A stretch of DNA of 64,000 nucleotides from Streptomyces hyaluromycini. GTDB lineage: Bacteria > Actinomycetota > Actinomycetes > Streptomycetales > Streptomycetaceae. Numbering within the stretch: position 1 is the stretch's first letter; each line of letters begins with the position of its first letter. Position numbers and translations under genes: made by a program. Shown in pieces: positions 43,742-53,700 of this stretch. The DNA lies in assembly GCF_002217755.1 (NCBI RefSeq), contig NZ_BCFL01000025.1, forward strand, positions 358,946-422,945, in the 5' to 3' direction. The notes below the pieces were generated by a model. The model was not told where the DNA came from. It did not search any database and worked only from the letters and a program-made list of their open reading frames with translations.

Positions 43742-44072
43742 CGTGGCTCTCCTTCAAATGTAGGCCCGGGGCCCGGGACTACCCCTCCCAGAACTTGCAC
43801 AAGTGTTCAGACTGACCGAATCACTGTCAACCGCTTCGAGCCCCCGACTGCTATCCATACATGGTTGTCAACCAGCAGCGCCATGGGGAATGATGTGCCC
43901 TCGATCAAAGGAAGGGGCCGTCGGCACCTGCGCCCGCACTCCAAAACGGCCCCGTTCTATATGCACAGATGTTCAGACCTGGCACTCGTCCCATCGCCTC
44001 ACACGATGAGCTCGCCACGAGGACGAAACACACCCGCGCACCGCCCTGCCCTTCGACAGACAGGTGGCCGTC
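43742..44072. promoter_or_regulatory. Divergent cluster promoter region with an 18-bp direct repeat
   Basis: 331 bases between the two arms of the cluster. TGCACAAGTGTTCAGACT (43796-43813) and TGCACAGATGTTCAGACC (43962-43979) are 15/18 identical and 166 bases apart, each within about 110 bases of one divergent start. The first also contains ACTTG-CA-CAAGT as an inverted repeat. They are good candidates for binding sites of a cluster regulator. No clear -35/-10 pair stands out. Confidence 0.5.
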
Positions 44073-45314
44073 GTGAATCTCGGTCGTTATCGGCGCGTCA
44101 TCGCCGCACCCAAAGTGGGATGGGTTCTCCTGGTCACCCTTGGGGACCGGCTACCGAAGTACATGGCGGTGCTGGCCCTCACTCTCCACTGTGTGCAGAA
44201 CCTGCACCGCGGTTACGGTGCCGCCGGCACGCTCATCGCGGTGGTCACCTTGGGCGACATCGTCGCCGCGCCCGTCGTCGGCCGGTTCGTCGATCGATGG
44301 GGGGTACGCCCGACGGTGGTGGTCGGAGGTCTCGGGCAGACGGCCTTCTTCCTCAGCGTCCCGTTCCTGGACTACAACTGGCTGCTCGTCGTCGGCTTCA
44401 TCCGCGCCTTCGCACCGGTACCCACAAACCGGCTCGCCCGCCAGGCCCTGTCGACGCTGGTTCCCAAAGCTGATCTACGCACAGCCCTGGCCATGGACTC
44501 CATCGGCATGGAGGTCGCCATGATGATCGGTCCGGCGCTCGCCGTTCTGACGGCGACCCGCGCGAGCAGCTCGCTCCTGTTCTTCGCCGTCGCGGGCGCG
44601 CTCTTCGTCTCCGCGGCCGGATGGTTCTGGATCAACCCGTCACTCCAGGCATCGGAGGACAGCGCCTCGGCCTCGGAACGATCCTGGCGCGACTGGCTCA
44701 ATCCGCACTTGCTCGTGGTCCTCTTCTGCTCGATCGCCGTAGGACTGGTGTTGTCCGGCACCGACGTCGGGATCGTGGCCTCCACGCGTGAACTCGACCA
44801 ACTCGACTGGGCGGGCGTCGTGATCACCCTCTGGTGCGCCGCGTCACTCCTGGGGGGATTCGCCTATGGCGCGGTCCGCAAGCCTCCGGGGCTGGCTCAA
44901 CTGGTCTTTCTCCTGAGCCTGTCCACCCTGCTGGCCGGCTGTCTGAGCGCCGTCGTCCCCCAGTGGTGGATGGTCGCCCTGGCTCTCGTCCCGGCGGGAC
45001 TGTTCTGCGCTCCCAGTCTCACCGCGGCCACGGAGCAGGCCAACGAGGCAGTCCGAGAGTCCGCCCGCGGCCAGGCGATCAGCCTGCAGAACGCCGCTCT
45101 GTCCACGGGGATCGTCCTCGGCTCGCCGCTGGCGGGGTTCGCCACCGACCAGGGGGGACAGGCCGCATGGGGGTTTGGTGTCGTCGCCGTCGGCGGGATC
45201 CTGGCGGCCGTCGTGACATCGGTCGCGCGTTCGGCGTCGCGAACCGAGGACCTCGCAAAACGGCAGCACAGGGATCCGGAAACCCTGGAGGAACAGACCA
45301 GGACCACTGCCTGA
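44073..45314 (+). CDS. MFS transporter (probable product exporter)
   Basis: Major-facilitator membrane protein of 413 residues with 10-12 hydrophobic segments. The loop after helix 2 reads GRFVDRWGVRPTVVV (motif A-like), and there is an acidic and basic C-terminal tail. First gene of the plus-strand arm, divergent from hisD, 89 bases before an NRPS gene, so export or self-resistance for the peptide is likely. Start: GTG 44073 has AGGTGG five bases upstream; GTG 44064 is in frame and possible. Confidence 0.85.
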   Translation: MNLGRYRRVIAAPKVGWVLLVTLGDRLPKYMAVLALTLHCVQNLHRGYGAAGTLIAVVTLGDIVAAPVVGRFVDRWGVRPTVVVGGLGQTAFFLSVPFLDYNWLLVVGFIRAFAPVPTNRLARQALSTLVPKADLRTALAMDSIGMEVAMMIGPALAVLTATRASSSLLFFAVAGALFVSAAGWFWINPSLQASEDSASASERSWRDWLNPHLLVVLFCSIAVGLVLSGTDVGIVASTRELDQLDWAGVVITLWCAASLLGGFAYGAVRKPPGLAQLVFLLSLSTLLAGCLSAVVPQWWMVALALVPAGLFCAPSLTAATEQANEAVRESARGQAISLQNAALSTGIVLGSPLAGFATDQGGQAAWGFGVVAVGGILAAVVTSVARSASRTEDLAKRQHRDPETLEEQTRTTA

Positions 45315-45403
45315 CTCCGTCGCGTGCCATCGACCGAGGGGACCTACGCAAGACCTGAGCGAAGCTACGACCTTGTCCACGCCATCAGTACGGGGGTTTC
45401 ACC

Positions 45404-48400
45404 ATGACGGACACAGTCAACGACGATCCCGCGCACCATGAGGAGACCGTCCACCCGTTATCGTCGATGCAACAGCGTATCTGGTTCTTCGAGCAACTCC
45501 GCCCAGGCACCGCGCTTTACAACATCTGTGTGCCCGTACGTCTGGACGGGCCACTCGATCTGGAAGTCCTGGGCCAGGCCCTGCGTGACCTCGTCCAACG
45601 GCACGAGCCGCTGCGCACCCGGTTCGCCTTGGAGGACGAGGACCCGACCCAGGTAGTCCACGCCGCCACCGGCTGGAAGCTGGACGTCGTCGACCTGAGA
45701 GATGTGCCCGAGCCGGGTCGGACAGCGTCCGCAGCGGACCTGGTCGCCGCACAGGCATCCACACCGTTCGACATCGCTCGCGACTTCCTCTTCCGGGCCC
45801 TGGCCCTGCGGCTCGGGCCCGACAGTCATGTTCTCGTGCTGACGTCACATCATCTTGTGTCGGACGGCTGGTCCCACACCGTACTCTTCCGCGAACTGAC
45901 GGAGTTGTACGAGGCATACCTCGCGGGGGAACCGGACCCGCTTCCCCCTCTCTCCAGCCGCTACCAGGACGCCGTCCGGGCGGAGGCCACGGCGTCCGAG
46001 AAGCAAGAGCTCACCGAAGAGCTCGACTACTGGCGGGAGAACCTGCGCGAGCCTCGTGCCGTCCTGGAGCTTCCGACCGATCGCCCCAGACCGGCGGAGC
46101 GTTCCCACTCCGGCCGCCGACTCAACACCTACCTGGGCAAGGAGCTCACCGACCAGGTCATCGCCATGGGACGCCGTCATCGGGCGTCCCCGTTCATGAC
46201 GTTCGCGGCGGTCTTCTACACCTTGCTGCACCGCTGGAGCCGGGCGACGGACATCACCGCAGGCACACCGGTGGCAGGCCGCACGGGGGACGGATCCGCC
46301 GAACTCGTCGGGCTCTTCGTCAACACTCTCGCCCTACGGGTCGACGTGGGCGGTGATCCCACCTTCCAGACCCTGCTCGAACGGGTCCGCACCGCTCAGC
46401 TCGGCGCATATGGCAACCAGTTCGTCCGATTCGAACGCGTGGTCCAGGAGATCCGACCGGAGCGAGTGATCGACCAGAATCCCCTGTTCAACGTGATGTT
46501 CAACTACATCAATTTCAGTAGCCCCCCGCCTCGTCTCGGACAGGCCCATGGACAGTTCATCGAACTGGAGTCCTGTGCGCCCCAGTTCGACCTGACCTTG
46601 CTGCTTCAACAGGATGGGGAACGGCTCGCCGTCCAGGTCGAGTACGACGAAGACCTCTTCGACCGGAAGCGCATCGAGCTCTTCCTGGAGCACTACGGCA
46701 ACCTGCTCCGATCGGCGGTACAGGCACCACAGGCCCGCCTCTCCGAGCTCGACCTGATAGGGGACAGCGGCCGGGAGCGAGCGCTCCTTGCCGCGCAAGG
46801 TGCCCACGCCGAGGTCCCCGGGACGACCGTCGCGGACATGTTCGAGGCGCAGGTTCAGCGCACCCCCGACTCAGTAGCGGTCGTCTTCGGCGGCGACCAA
46901 CTCACCTACCGACAGCTCAACATCCGCGCCAACCGCCTCGCCCACCGGCTGATCGACGCCGGAGTAGTGGCCGAGACCTCGGTGGCACTGCTGCTCCCAC
47001 GCTCGCTCGACATGCTGGTCGCCGTGCTCGCGGTTCTGAAAACGGGCGGCACATATCTCCCCCTGGACCCTGCTCATCCCCGCACCCGGCTCGACTACAT
47101 GCTCGGACACAGCGGCACGGGCTTGGTGGTGTGCGACGCAAATCTCGGCCCTGAGGCGGTGGATCCACAGCTCAGGCGCATTGCCGTCACCCCGGACCAG
47201 GAGACACCGAGACGTTCCCACGACCACGAACCCCTTCGCCGGACAGGCCGGGACGCCCTCGCCTACACGATCTACACCTCAGGCTCCACCGGACGCCCCA
47301 AGGGGGTCCAGGTGACACACGGCGCTGTCGTCAATCTCCTCGCCTCGGCGGCGGAGAAGATCGGACTCACCTCACAGGACCGACTGCTCGCCGTCACGAC
47401 CCTGTCCTTCGACATCGCTGTACTCGAACTGCTGGGACCGCTGATCGTCGGCGCCTGCGTGGTGATCGCGGCGGACGAGGACGTCCGCAACGGCTCCCGT
47501 CTGCTCGAAGAGGTGCGTCGGCACGGGGTCAGCGTCATGCAGGCCACCCCCGCCACCTGGCATCTGCTGCTGGAGAGCGGCTGGGAGGGCAAGGGGATTC
47601 GGGTGCTCTCGGGTGGCGAACCCCTACCCCTCGATCTGGCCGGTCGGCTGGCAGCATCCTCCGTGGGCCTCACCAATTTCTACGGCCCCACCGAGACCAC
47701 CATTTGGTCCACCGCCGCTGAGATCGACTCCGCACCGGCGAGCGTGGCGATCGGCCGCCCGCTGTGGAACACCCAGACTTACGTCCTCGACCAAGCACTG
47801 CGGCTCGTTCCCGACGGAGTCGTCGGCGAACTGTACATCGCCGGCATGGGACTGGCGCGAGGCTATGCCGGCGCACCCAGGCTGACGGCAGAGCGTTTTG
47901 TGGCATGCCCGTTCGGACCCCCCGGTGCACGCATGTACAGGACGGGCGATCTCGTGCACCGTGACAACCACGGTGACTTGCAATTCGTCGGTCGCGGCGA
48001 TGACCAGGTGAAGATCCGGGGCTTCCGCATCGAGTTGGGGGAGATCGAGGCAGCGCTCACCTCCCATCCACCGGTCGCCCAGGCCGCCGCAGCCGTGCGC
48101 GAGGACCGGCCCGGGGACAAGCGTCTGGTCGCCTACGTCATCTCCGGCCCGGATTCCGTCCTCGATACCGAGGCGATCCGCAGGCAGCTCGGAAACGCTC
48201 TGCCCTCCTACATGGTGCCCACTGCGATCATCGAACTCGACGAGTTCCCGCTGACCCCCAACGGCAAGCTGGACCGACGCTCGCTGCCGGCTCCCCCGCA
48301 GGCGGAGACCCGGTCCGCGCCGGGCACCCCGCAAGAACAGACCCTGTGCACCCTGTTCGCCGATGTCCTGGGCCGAGCCGAGGTAGGGCCTGACGACAAC

Positions 48401-48607
48401 TTCTTCGACCTCGGGGGTCACTCCCTGCTGGCCGTCAAGCTGGTGAACCGGCTTGCCGCGGAACACGGGGCCGAGATCACCCTTCGCACGGTCTTCACAT
48501 CGCCGACTCCGTCCGCACTCCGGGCCCTTCTTCCGGACCTGGCGACTCCAGGAAATGGGCCTGCCGCCCGGCGCCCGACGCTGCGGCGGATGCCGCGTCC
48601 CCAGTAG
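45404..48607 (+). CDS. NRPS module C-A-T, predicted glycine, with TTA codon
   Basis: Elongation module, 1067 residues. C domain about 17-440 (HHLVSDG 149-155). A domain about 465-955 (IYTSGSTGRPKG, YGPTETTIW, NGKLDRR). T domain with Ser1007 in DLGGHSL. Specificity residues read D-I-L-Q-L-G-F-I-W-K, one step from the glycine code DILQLGLIWK. Codon 19 is TTA (45458-45460), so bldA is probably needed to translate it. The C-terminal tail is basic (RRPTLRRMPRPQ). ATG 45404 has only a weak GGGGG upstream. Confidence 0.94.
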   Translation: MTDTVNDDPAHHEETVHPLSSMQQRIWFFEQLRPGTALYNICVPVRLDGPLDLEVLGQALRDLVQRHEPLRTRFALEDEDPTQVVHAATGWKLDVVDLRDVPEPGRTASAADLVAAQASTPFDIARDFLFRALALRLGPDSHVLVLTSHHLVSDGWSHTVLFRELTELYEAYLAGEPDPLPPLSSRYQDAVRAEATASEKQELTEELDYWRENLREPRAVLELPTDRPRPAERSHSGRRLNTYLGKELTDQVIAMGRRHRASPFMTFAAVFYTLLHRWSRATDITAGTPVAGRTGDGSAELVGLFVNTLALRVDVGGDPTFQTLLERVRTAQLGAYGNQFVRFERVVQEIRPERVIDQNPLFNVMFNYINFSSPPPRLGQAHGQFIELESCAPQFDLTLLLQQDGERLAVQVEYDEDLFDRKRIELFLEHYGNLLRSAVQAPQARLSELDLIGDSGRERALLAAQGAHAEVPGTTVADMFEAQVQRTPDSVAVVFGGDQLTYRQLNIRANRLAHRLIDAGVVAETSVALLLPRSLDMLVAVLAVLKTGGTYLPLDPAHPRTRLDYMLGHSGTGLVVCDANLGPEAVDPQLRRIAVTPDQETPRRSHDHEPLRRTGRDALAYTIYTSGSTGRPKGVQVTHGAVVNLLASAAEKIGLTSQDRLLAVTTLSFDIAVLELLGPLIVGACVVIAADEDVRNGSRLLEEVRRHGVSVMQATPATWHLLLESGWEGKGIRVLSGGEPLPLDLAGRLAASSVGLTNFYGPTETTIWSTAAEIDSAPASVAIGRPLWNTQTYVLDQALRLVPDGVVGELYIAGMGLARGYAGAPRLTAERFVACPFGPPGARMYRTGDLVHRDNHGDLQFVGRGDDQVKIRGFRIELGEIEAALTSHPPVAQAAAAVREDRPGDKRLVAYVISGPDSVLDTEAIRRQLGNALPSYMVPTAIIELDEFPLTPNGKLDRRSLPAPPQAETRSAPGTPQEQTLCTLFADVLGRAEVGPDDNFFDLGGHSLLAVKLVNRLAAEHGAEITLRTVFTSPTPSALRALLPDLATPGNGPAARRPTLRRMPRPQ

Positions 48608-48637
48608 TCCAACCAGAGACAACGCCGGAGACACACG

Positions 48638-50545
48638 ATGATCCATCAGTATGCGCAGGCCCCCGAGATACCCCGTCACAACGACACACAGCCACCGACA
48701 GACCAAACGATCGTTGAACTCTTCGACAGACAGTCGGACCGTACGCCCAAGGCGATCGCGCTGGTCTGTGCGGCTGAGCGACTCACATACGCCGAACTGA
48801 ACGCTCGCGCCAACCGAGTCGCCCACCACCTGCGTTCCCTCGGCGCGAAACCCGGGGATCTGGTGGGGGTGTGCCTGGAGCGCTCGGCCGACATGGTGGT
48901 GGCGGTTCTCGGTGTCCTCAAGAGTGGAGCCGCGTACGTACCTCTGGCCCCCGAGCAGCCGGAGCAACGCCTGGAAACCACCGCTGCTGCCGCGGGTCTG
49001 TGCACGGTGGTCACTCGGGAACGCCTGGCCGGGCACTTCACCCGACTCCGCCTCCAGCCGGTCGTGTGGGAGCACGGTTTCGCCGACGCTCCGGCGCACC
49101 GGCCACATGGCCTCCCGGCGCCCGCGGATCTCGCCTATGTGATCCACACGTCAGGCTCCACCGGGGCCCCTAAAGGGGTCGCCGTAGAGCACCGCGGCCT
49201 GGTCGCCTCGACACTGGCCCGGCAGTCCTGGTACAGGTCGCCGCCCGGAGCCTTCCTGCTTCTGTCCCCCCTGTCCTTCGACTCCTCGGTCGCCGGCGTG
49301 TTCTGGACGCTCACGACCGGCGGCAGACTCGTCGTCGCCGAGGAGGGCTTCTGGCAGCGCATCGACGAACTGGTGGGCGCCCTCGGCGAACTGGGCGTCA
49401 CCCACCTGCTCTGCGTGCCCTCGCTGTACCGGGCGATCCTCGATGCGGCGCCCACCGGCGACCTCCGGTCACTGGATACCGTGATCATTGCCGGTGAGGC
49501 CTGCCCGGCACCGCTGATCCAACGGCATCACACGGTCCTGCCCAGCGCCCGCTTGGTCAACGAATACGGTCCGACCGAGAGTACGGTCTGGTCGACGGCC
49601 TGCGAGATCGGTCGGGAGTGGGCCGATGGCCCGGTCCCGATCGGCAAACCCGTTGGCCATGTGACGGTGTATCTGGTGGACGAGTTGCTTCAGCTGGTCC
49701 CTCAGGGCGTCGTCGGCGAGATTCTGATCGGCGGCAACGGTGTCGCCCGGGGCTACCAGGGCCACACCGCACTGACCGCCGAACGGTTCGTCGCCGACCC
49801 CTTCGGAACTCAGCCGGGCGGGCGTCTCTACCGGACTGGTGACCTGGCACGGTACCGGGAGGACGGGGCGCTGGAGTTCCTGGGCCGTGCCGATCACCAG
49901 ATCAAGGTGAACGGCGTCCGTATCGAGCTGGGCGAGATCGAGGCCGCGCTCACTGGGCATCCAGGTATCCGCGAGGCCGTGGTGCTCGCCTCCGACGGTG
50001 CCCGGGAAACGGTCTCTCAGCTGACCGCGTACGCTGCGACGCAAGCTGGCATCGAGGTGACCGTACCCGGTCTGTTGGCCTACCTGACCGCGCGGCTGCC
50101 AGACTACATGGTGCCGAACGCATGTGTATTGGTGGCGGACCTGCCGCGCAACGGCAACGGCAAGGTGGACCGGGCGGCACTGCCGCTACTGCAGCGCGCG
50201 GACACGCCGGCGGTCGGCACCCACGCGCTGTCCGCCGCTGAACGTGCGATAGCCGAGATCTGGGCGGATGTCCTCGGCCTGCCGCTTTCGTCCATAGGAC
50301 CGGACCGCAACTTCTTCGACGCAGGAGGCCGGTCGCTTCTCCTCCTCCGCGTCCGCCGACTGATCGAGCAGCGGTTCGGCCGACCAGTGGCGGTGACCAG
50401 CCTGCTGGCCCACCCGACTGTCAGCAGCCTGGCCGACCATCTGGCCGGACCTGCCGGTCAGGAGCCGGACCGTGCCACACAGCGAAAGGGCGGGGGCCGG
50501 ACATCGGCTCGGCCCCGTCGGCGCCAGGAGAGGCGAGCGCGATGA
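48638..50545 (+). CDS. NRPS A-T didomain
   Basis: Adenylation and carrier protein without a condensation domain, 635 residues. A domain about 24-525 (HTSGSTGAPKG, NEYGPTEST, NGKVDRA). Carrier Ser566 lies in DAGGRSLL, with Arg in place of the usual His or Asp. Specificity residues read D-S-A-C-I-A-E-V-W-K, unassigned by me. The last 30 residues are strongly basic, while the following PKS starts acidic, which suits docking of this T domain with that KS. ATG 48638 follows CGGAG. The stop overlaps an ATG of the PKS frame. Confidence 0.93.
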   Translation: MIHQYAQAPEIPRHNDTQPPTDQTIVELFDRQSDRTPKAIALVCAAERLTYAELNARANRVAHHLRSLGAKPGDLVGVCLERSADMVVAVLGVLKSGAAYVPLAPEQPEQRLETTAAAAGLCTVVTRERLAGHFTRLRLQPVVWEHGFADAPAHRPHGLPAPADLAYVIHTSGSTGAPKGVAVEHRGLVASTLARQSWYRSPPGAFLLLSPLSFDSSVAGVFWTLTTGGRLVVAEEGFWQRIDELVGALGELGVTHLLCVPSLYRAILDAAPTGDLRSLDTVIIAGEACPAPLIQRHHTVLPSARLVNEYGPTESTVWSTACEIGREWADGPVPIGKPVGHVTVYLVDELLQLVPQGVVGEILIGGNGVARGYQGHTALTAERFVADPFGTQPGGRLYRTGDLARYREDGALEFLGRADHQIKVNGVRIELGEIEAALTGHPGIREAVVLASDGARETVSQLTAYAATQAGIEVTVPGLLAYLTARLPDYMVPNACVLVADLPRNGNGKVDRAALPLLQRADTPAVGTHALSAAERAIAEIWADVLGLPLSSIGPDRNFFDAGGRSLLLLRVRRLIEQRFGRPVAVTSLLAHPTVSSLADHLAGPAGQEPDRATQRKGGGRTSARPRRRQERRAR

Positions 50546-50559
50546 CCAGGGAGGACCCC

Positions 50560-53500
50560 ATGAGTGAGAGTCCGTACAGGGGGGAGTTGGCGGCATCGGA
50601 GCAGCGCCCGCAGGACATCGCCGTGATCGGCATGGCAGGGCGCTTCCCGGGAGCCGCCGACATCGACGAATTCTGGCGGAACCTCACGAAGGGCGTGGAG
50701 AGCATCACGTTCTTCTCGGAGGACGAACTGCTCGCGGCCGGAACCGATCCGTCGCTGCTGGCCGATCCGAACTTCGTGCCCGCCCGGGGCATCATCGATG
50801 AGTCCGACAGTTTCGACGCGGCGCTGTTCGACATCACCTCACGTGAGGCAGCGACGATGGATCCGCAGCACCGGGTGTTCCTGGAGTGCGCCTGGACCGC
50901 ACTCGAACACGCGGGCTGCGACCCGACGCGATTCGCGGGACCGATCGGCGTCTTCGGGAGCGCCGGGGCCAACCGGTACTTGCGAGCCGTCGGCGAGGCT
51001 GCCGACCGAGTGGATCCTTTCCAAATCGCGATCGGCAACGAGAAGGACTTCCTCACCACCCGCGTCTCCTACAAGCTCGACCTGCACGGTCCCAGTGTCA
51101 CCGTACAGACAGCGTGTTCGTCCTCTCTCGTAGCCGTGCACACGGCGGCGGAGTCCTTGCTGAACGGCGAGTGCGACCTCGCCCTCGCCGGCGGGGTGTC
51201 GCTGATGTTCCCGCAGGTCTCCGGATACGTCCACGAGGAGGGCGGGATCACCTCGCCCGACGGCCATTGCCGTCCTTTCGATGCCGACGCCCGCGGCACG
51301 GTTCCGAGCGAGGGCGTGGGCATCGTGGTGCTCAAGCGTTTGGAGGACGCTCTCGACGACGGTGACGAGATCCACGCGGTGATCAAGGGTTCGGCGATCA
51401 ACAACGACGGCCGGGCCAAACTCGGATACACCGCACCATCCGAGACAGGCCAGGCGGACGTGGTGGCAGCCGCCCTGGAGGTCGCCGGCTTCATGCCGGA
51501 GAGCATCAGCTACATCGAGACTCATGGAACCGCCACACCGCTCGGTGACCCCGTGGAACTCGCGGCTCTGACAAGGGTGTTCGGCAAGTCCGCAGACGGC
51601 GTCAAACACTGCACAATCGGCACCGCGAAGTCGAACATCGGCCACCTCGACACCGCCGCGGGCGTCACGGGGCTGATCAAGACCGTGCTCTCGCTCAAGC
51701 ACGGCCTGCTCCCGCCGACCCTGCACTACGAGCGCCCCAATCCCGAATTGGGTATCGAGTCGGCCCCGTTCTACGTGAACGCCTCGCTGTCATCGTGGCT
51801 GGCCCAGGACAGTCCGCGGCGGGCAGGAGTGAGCTCGTTCGGTATCGGCGGGACAAACGCCCACGTCGTGTTGGAGGAAGCCCCCCGCGCCGAGGCAACT
51901 GCGTCGTCAACCGAATGGCAGGTGCTACCACTCTCGGCCCGCAGCGATCAGGCCCTGCGCCGGATCACGGCTGATCTCGCCGATCACCTGGACCGGACGC
52001 CAGCGGCAGATCTCGCCTCCGTGGCCGCCACCTTGCAGCTCGGCCGCAAACGCCTGGAGCACCGGGACAACGTCGTCACCCGGAGCACCGCTGCCGCGGT
52101 TGCAGCACTCCGCCGGCGAGCGTCGGCCGATGCGACGACACGGAACAACTCCCCCTCTCTCCAGGTGGCGTTCATGTTTCCCGGGCAAGGCACACAGCGC
52201 CTCGGAATGGCCGCGGGTCTCTACCGTTCCGAGGAGGTCTTCCGCTCGGAGTTCGACCGCTGCGCGGAGCTGCTCCTGCCGGAACTCGGACGGGATCTGA
52301 GGGCCCTGGTGTGCGACCCGCCCTCGAAGGGCGACGATGAAACGGCGCTCGATGACACCGGCCTTGCTCAACCAGCCTTGTTTGCAGTCGAGTTCGCTCT
52401 AGCCAGAACCTGGACCGCCTATGGGGTCTCGCCCACCGCCATGATCGGACACAGCCTCGGCGAGTACGTCGCCGCGTGCCTGGCCGGCGTCTTCAGCCTG
52501 GAGCAGGCTTTGGCGCTGGTCTCCTTGCGTGGCCGACTGATGAGTTCCACCCCGGAAGGCGGCATGCTCGCCCTCCCCCTTGCCGAGGCCGAGGTCAGCA
52601 CCCTGCTCCAGGGACGGCCTCTCGAAGTCGCCGCGGTCAACACGCCCGCGCTCACCGTGGTCTCCGGGAACCGAGCCGCTCTCGCCACCCTCCGTAACGA
52701 ACTCAGCGCCGCGGGAACGGCGTTGCGACCACTTCACGTCGAATACGCCTTCCACTCACAGCTGATGGACAGCATCCTGCCCGCGTTCGAGAAGGCCCTG
52801 CACGCGCACCAGCTCCAGCCGCCGTCGATTCCGTACCTGTCCAATCTCAGCGGTACGTGGATCACCGACGCACAGGCAACAGACCCTGGTTACTGGACAG
52901 CCCACCTGCGCAACCCGGTCCGCTTCAGCGACGGGATGGCACAGCTCCTTCAACTCCCTGATTGCCTGCTGCTGGAGGTCGGACCGGGCCGGACGTTGGC
53001 CTCTCTTGCCGCTCAGCACCCGCGCGCGGGCTCCGCGACCGTGATCTCCTCCCTCGGCCCTCATCGGAGCGGTCCGAGCGAAGACGAACACGCCTTTGCC
53101 GAGGCACTGGGGGCCTTGTGGAACGCCGGCGCGGATCTGGACTGGACCGCGCGCCGCCGTGCGACACGGCGCAAGGCAGTGCTGCCCACCTATCCCTTCC
53201 AACGGCAGCGGTTCTGGCTGGGTACCGACACCAGCATCTCCGTGGCCCAGCCGGCCCTGCCCCCACCAGAACCGCCCGTCCCGCCTGCCCCGCCTGCCGT
53301 GACCGCCGTGACCGCCGTGACCGCCGTGACCGCGGAGAACGCTCGGACGACCGTCACCGACATCTGGGAAGAGTTGCTCGGGCTCGACGGCCTCACGCCC
53401 GATCTGGACTTCTTCTCCCTCGGCGGCGATTCATGGCTGGCCGTACAGATCATCAGCAGGATCCGGTCGGAGATCGACGTGGTCGTCTCCCTGCGGGACT

Positions 53501-53568
53501 TCTTCGCCGAGCCGACCATCGCCGGGGTCGCCGAAGCCGTCACCCGCGCCAGGGATTCCTCGGCGTGA
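50560..53568 (+). CDS. Type I PKS module KS-AT-T
   Basis: Polyketide extension module, 1002 residues. KS about 18-445 with Cys186 in TACSSS, His in THGTAT and KSNIGH. AT about 540-850 with GHSLGEYVAA and the specificity motif YAFHS, most consistent with malonyl-CoA. C-terminal carrier with Ser958 in SLGGDSW, peptidyl-carrier-like. There is no KR, DH or ER, so the beta-keto group stays. The AT-T linker holds a VTA tandem repeat. I start at ATG 50560 (GGGAGG, good spacing); ATG 50542 overlapping the upstream stop (ATGA) is in frame and possible. Confidence 0.94.
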   Translation: MSESPYRGELAASEQRPQDIAVIGMAGRFPGAADIDEFWRNLTKGVESITFFSEDELLAAGTDPSLLADPNFVPARGIIDESDSFDAALFDITSREAATMDPQHRVFLECAWTALEHAGCDPTRFAGPIGVFGSAGANRYLRAVGEAADRVDPFQIAIGNEKDFLTTRVSYKLDLHGPSVTVQTACSSSLVAVHTAAESLLNGECDLALAGGVSLMFPQVSGYVHEEGGITSPDGHCRPFDADARGTVPSEGVGIVVLKRLEDALDDGDEIHAVIKGSAINNDGRAKLGYTAPSETGQADVVAAALEVAGFMPESISYIETHGTATPLGDPVELAALTRVFGKSADGVKHCTIGTAKSNIGHLDTAAGVTGLIKTVLSLKHGLLPPTLHYERPNPELGIESAPFYVNASLSSWLAQDSPRRAGVSSFGIGGTNAHVVLEEAPRAEATASSTEWQVLPLSARSDQALRRITADLADHLDRTPAADLASVAATLQLGRKRLEHRDNVVTRSTAAAVAALRRRASADATTRNNSPSLQVAFMFPGQGTQRLGMAAGLYRSEEVFRSEFDRCAELLLPELGRDLRALVCDPPSKGDDETALDDTGLAQPALFAVEFALARTWTAYGVSPTAMIGHSLGEYVAACLAGVFSLEQALALVSLRGRLMSSTPEGGMLALPLAEAEVSTLLQGRPLEVAAVNTPALTVVSGNRAALATLRNELSAAGTALRPLHVEYAFHSQLMDSILPAFEKALHAHQLQPPSIPYLSNLSGTWITDAQATDPGYWTAHLRNPVRFSDGMAQLLQLPDCLLLEVGPGRTLASLAAQHPRAGSATVISSLGPHRSGPSEDEHAFAEALGALWNAGADLDWTARRRATRRKAVLPTYPFQRQRFWLGTDTSISVAQPALPPPEPPVPPAPPAVTAVTAVTAVTAENARTTVTDIWEELLGLDGLTPDLDFFSLGGDSWLAVQIISRIRSEIDVVVSLRDFFAEPTIAGVAEAVTRARDSSA
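53296..53331 (+). repeat. Four tandem 9-bp repeats in the PKS linker
   Basis: Four exact copies of GCCGTGACC encode the run AVTAVTAVTAVT between the AT and carrier domains, after a Pro-rich stretch. It is an in-frame minisatellite that can lengthen or shorten the linker by slippage. Confidence 0.9.
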
Positions 53569-53700
53569 TTTTCCGGCCGGGCTCCGGTGCGGTTGCTTGA
53601 TCCGCACTCAGGTCGCTCGACCCTCCTGGCCGGCACACGCGTCCCGCCGACCGTCCATACCACTGGCTTTACGACGACCCCTCATTGGAGCACCCTGCCC

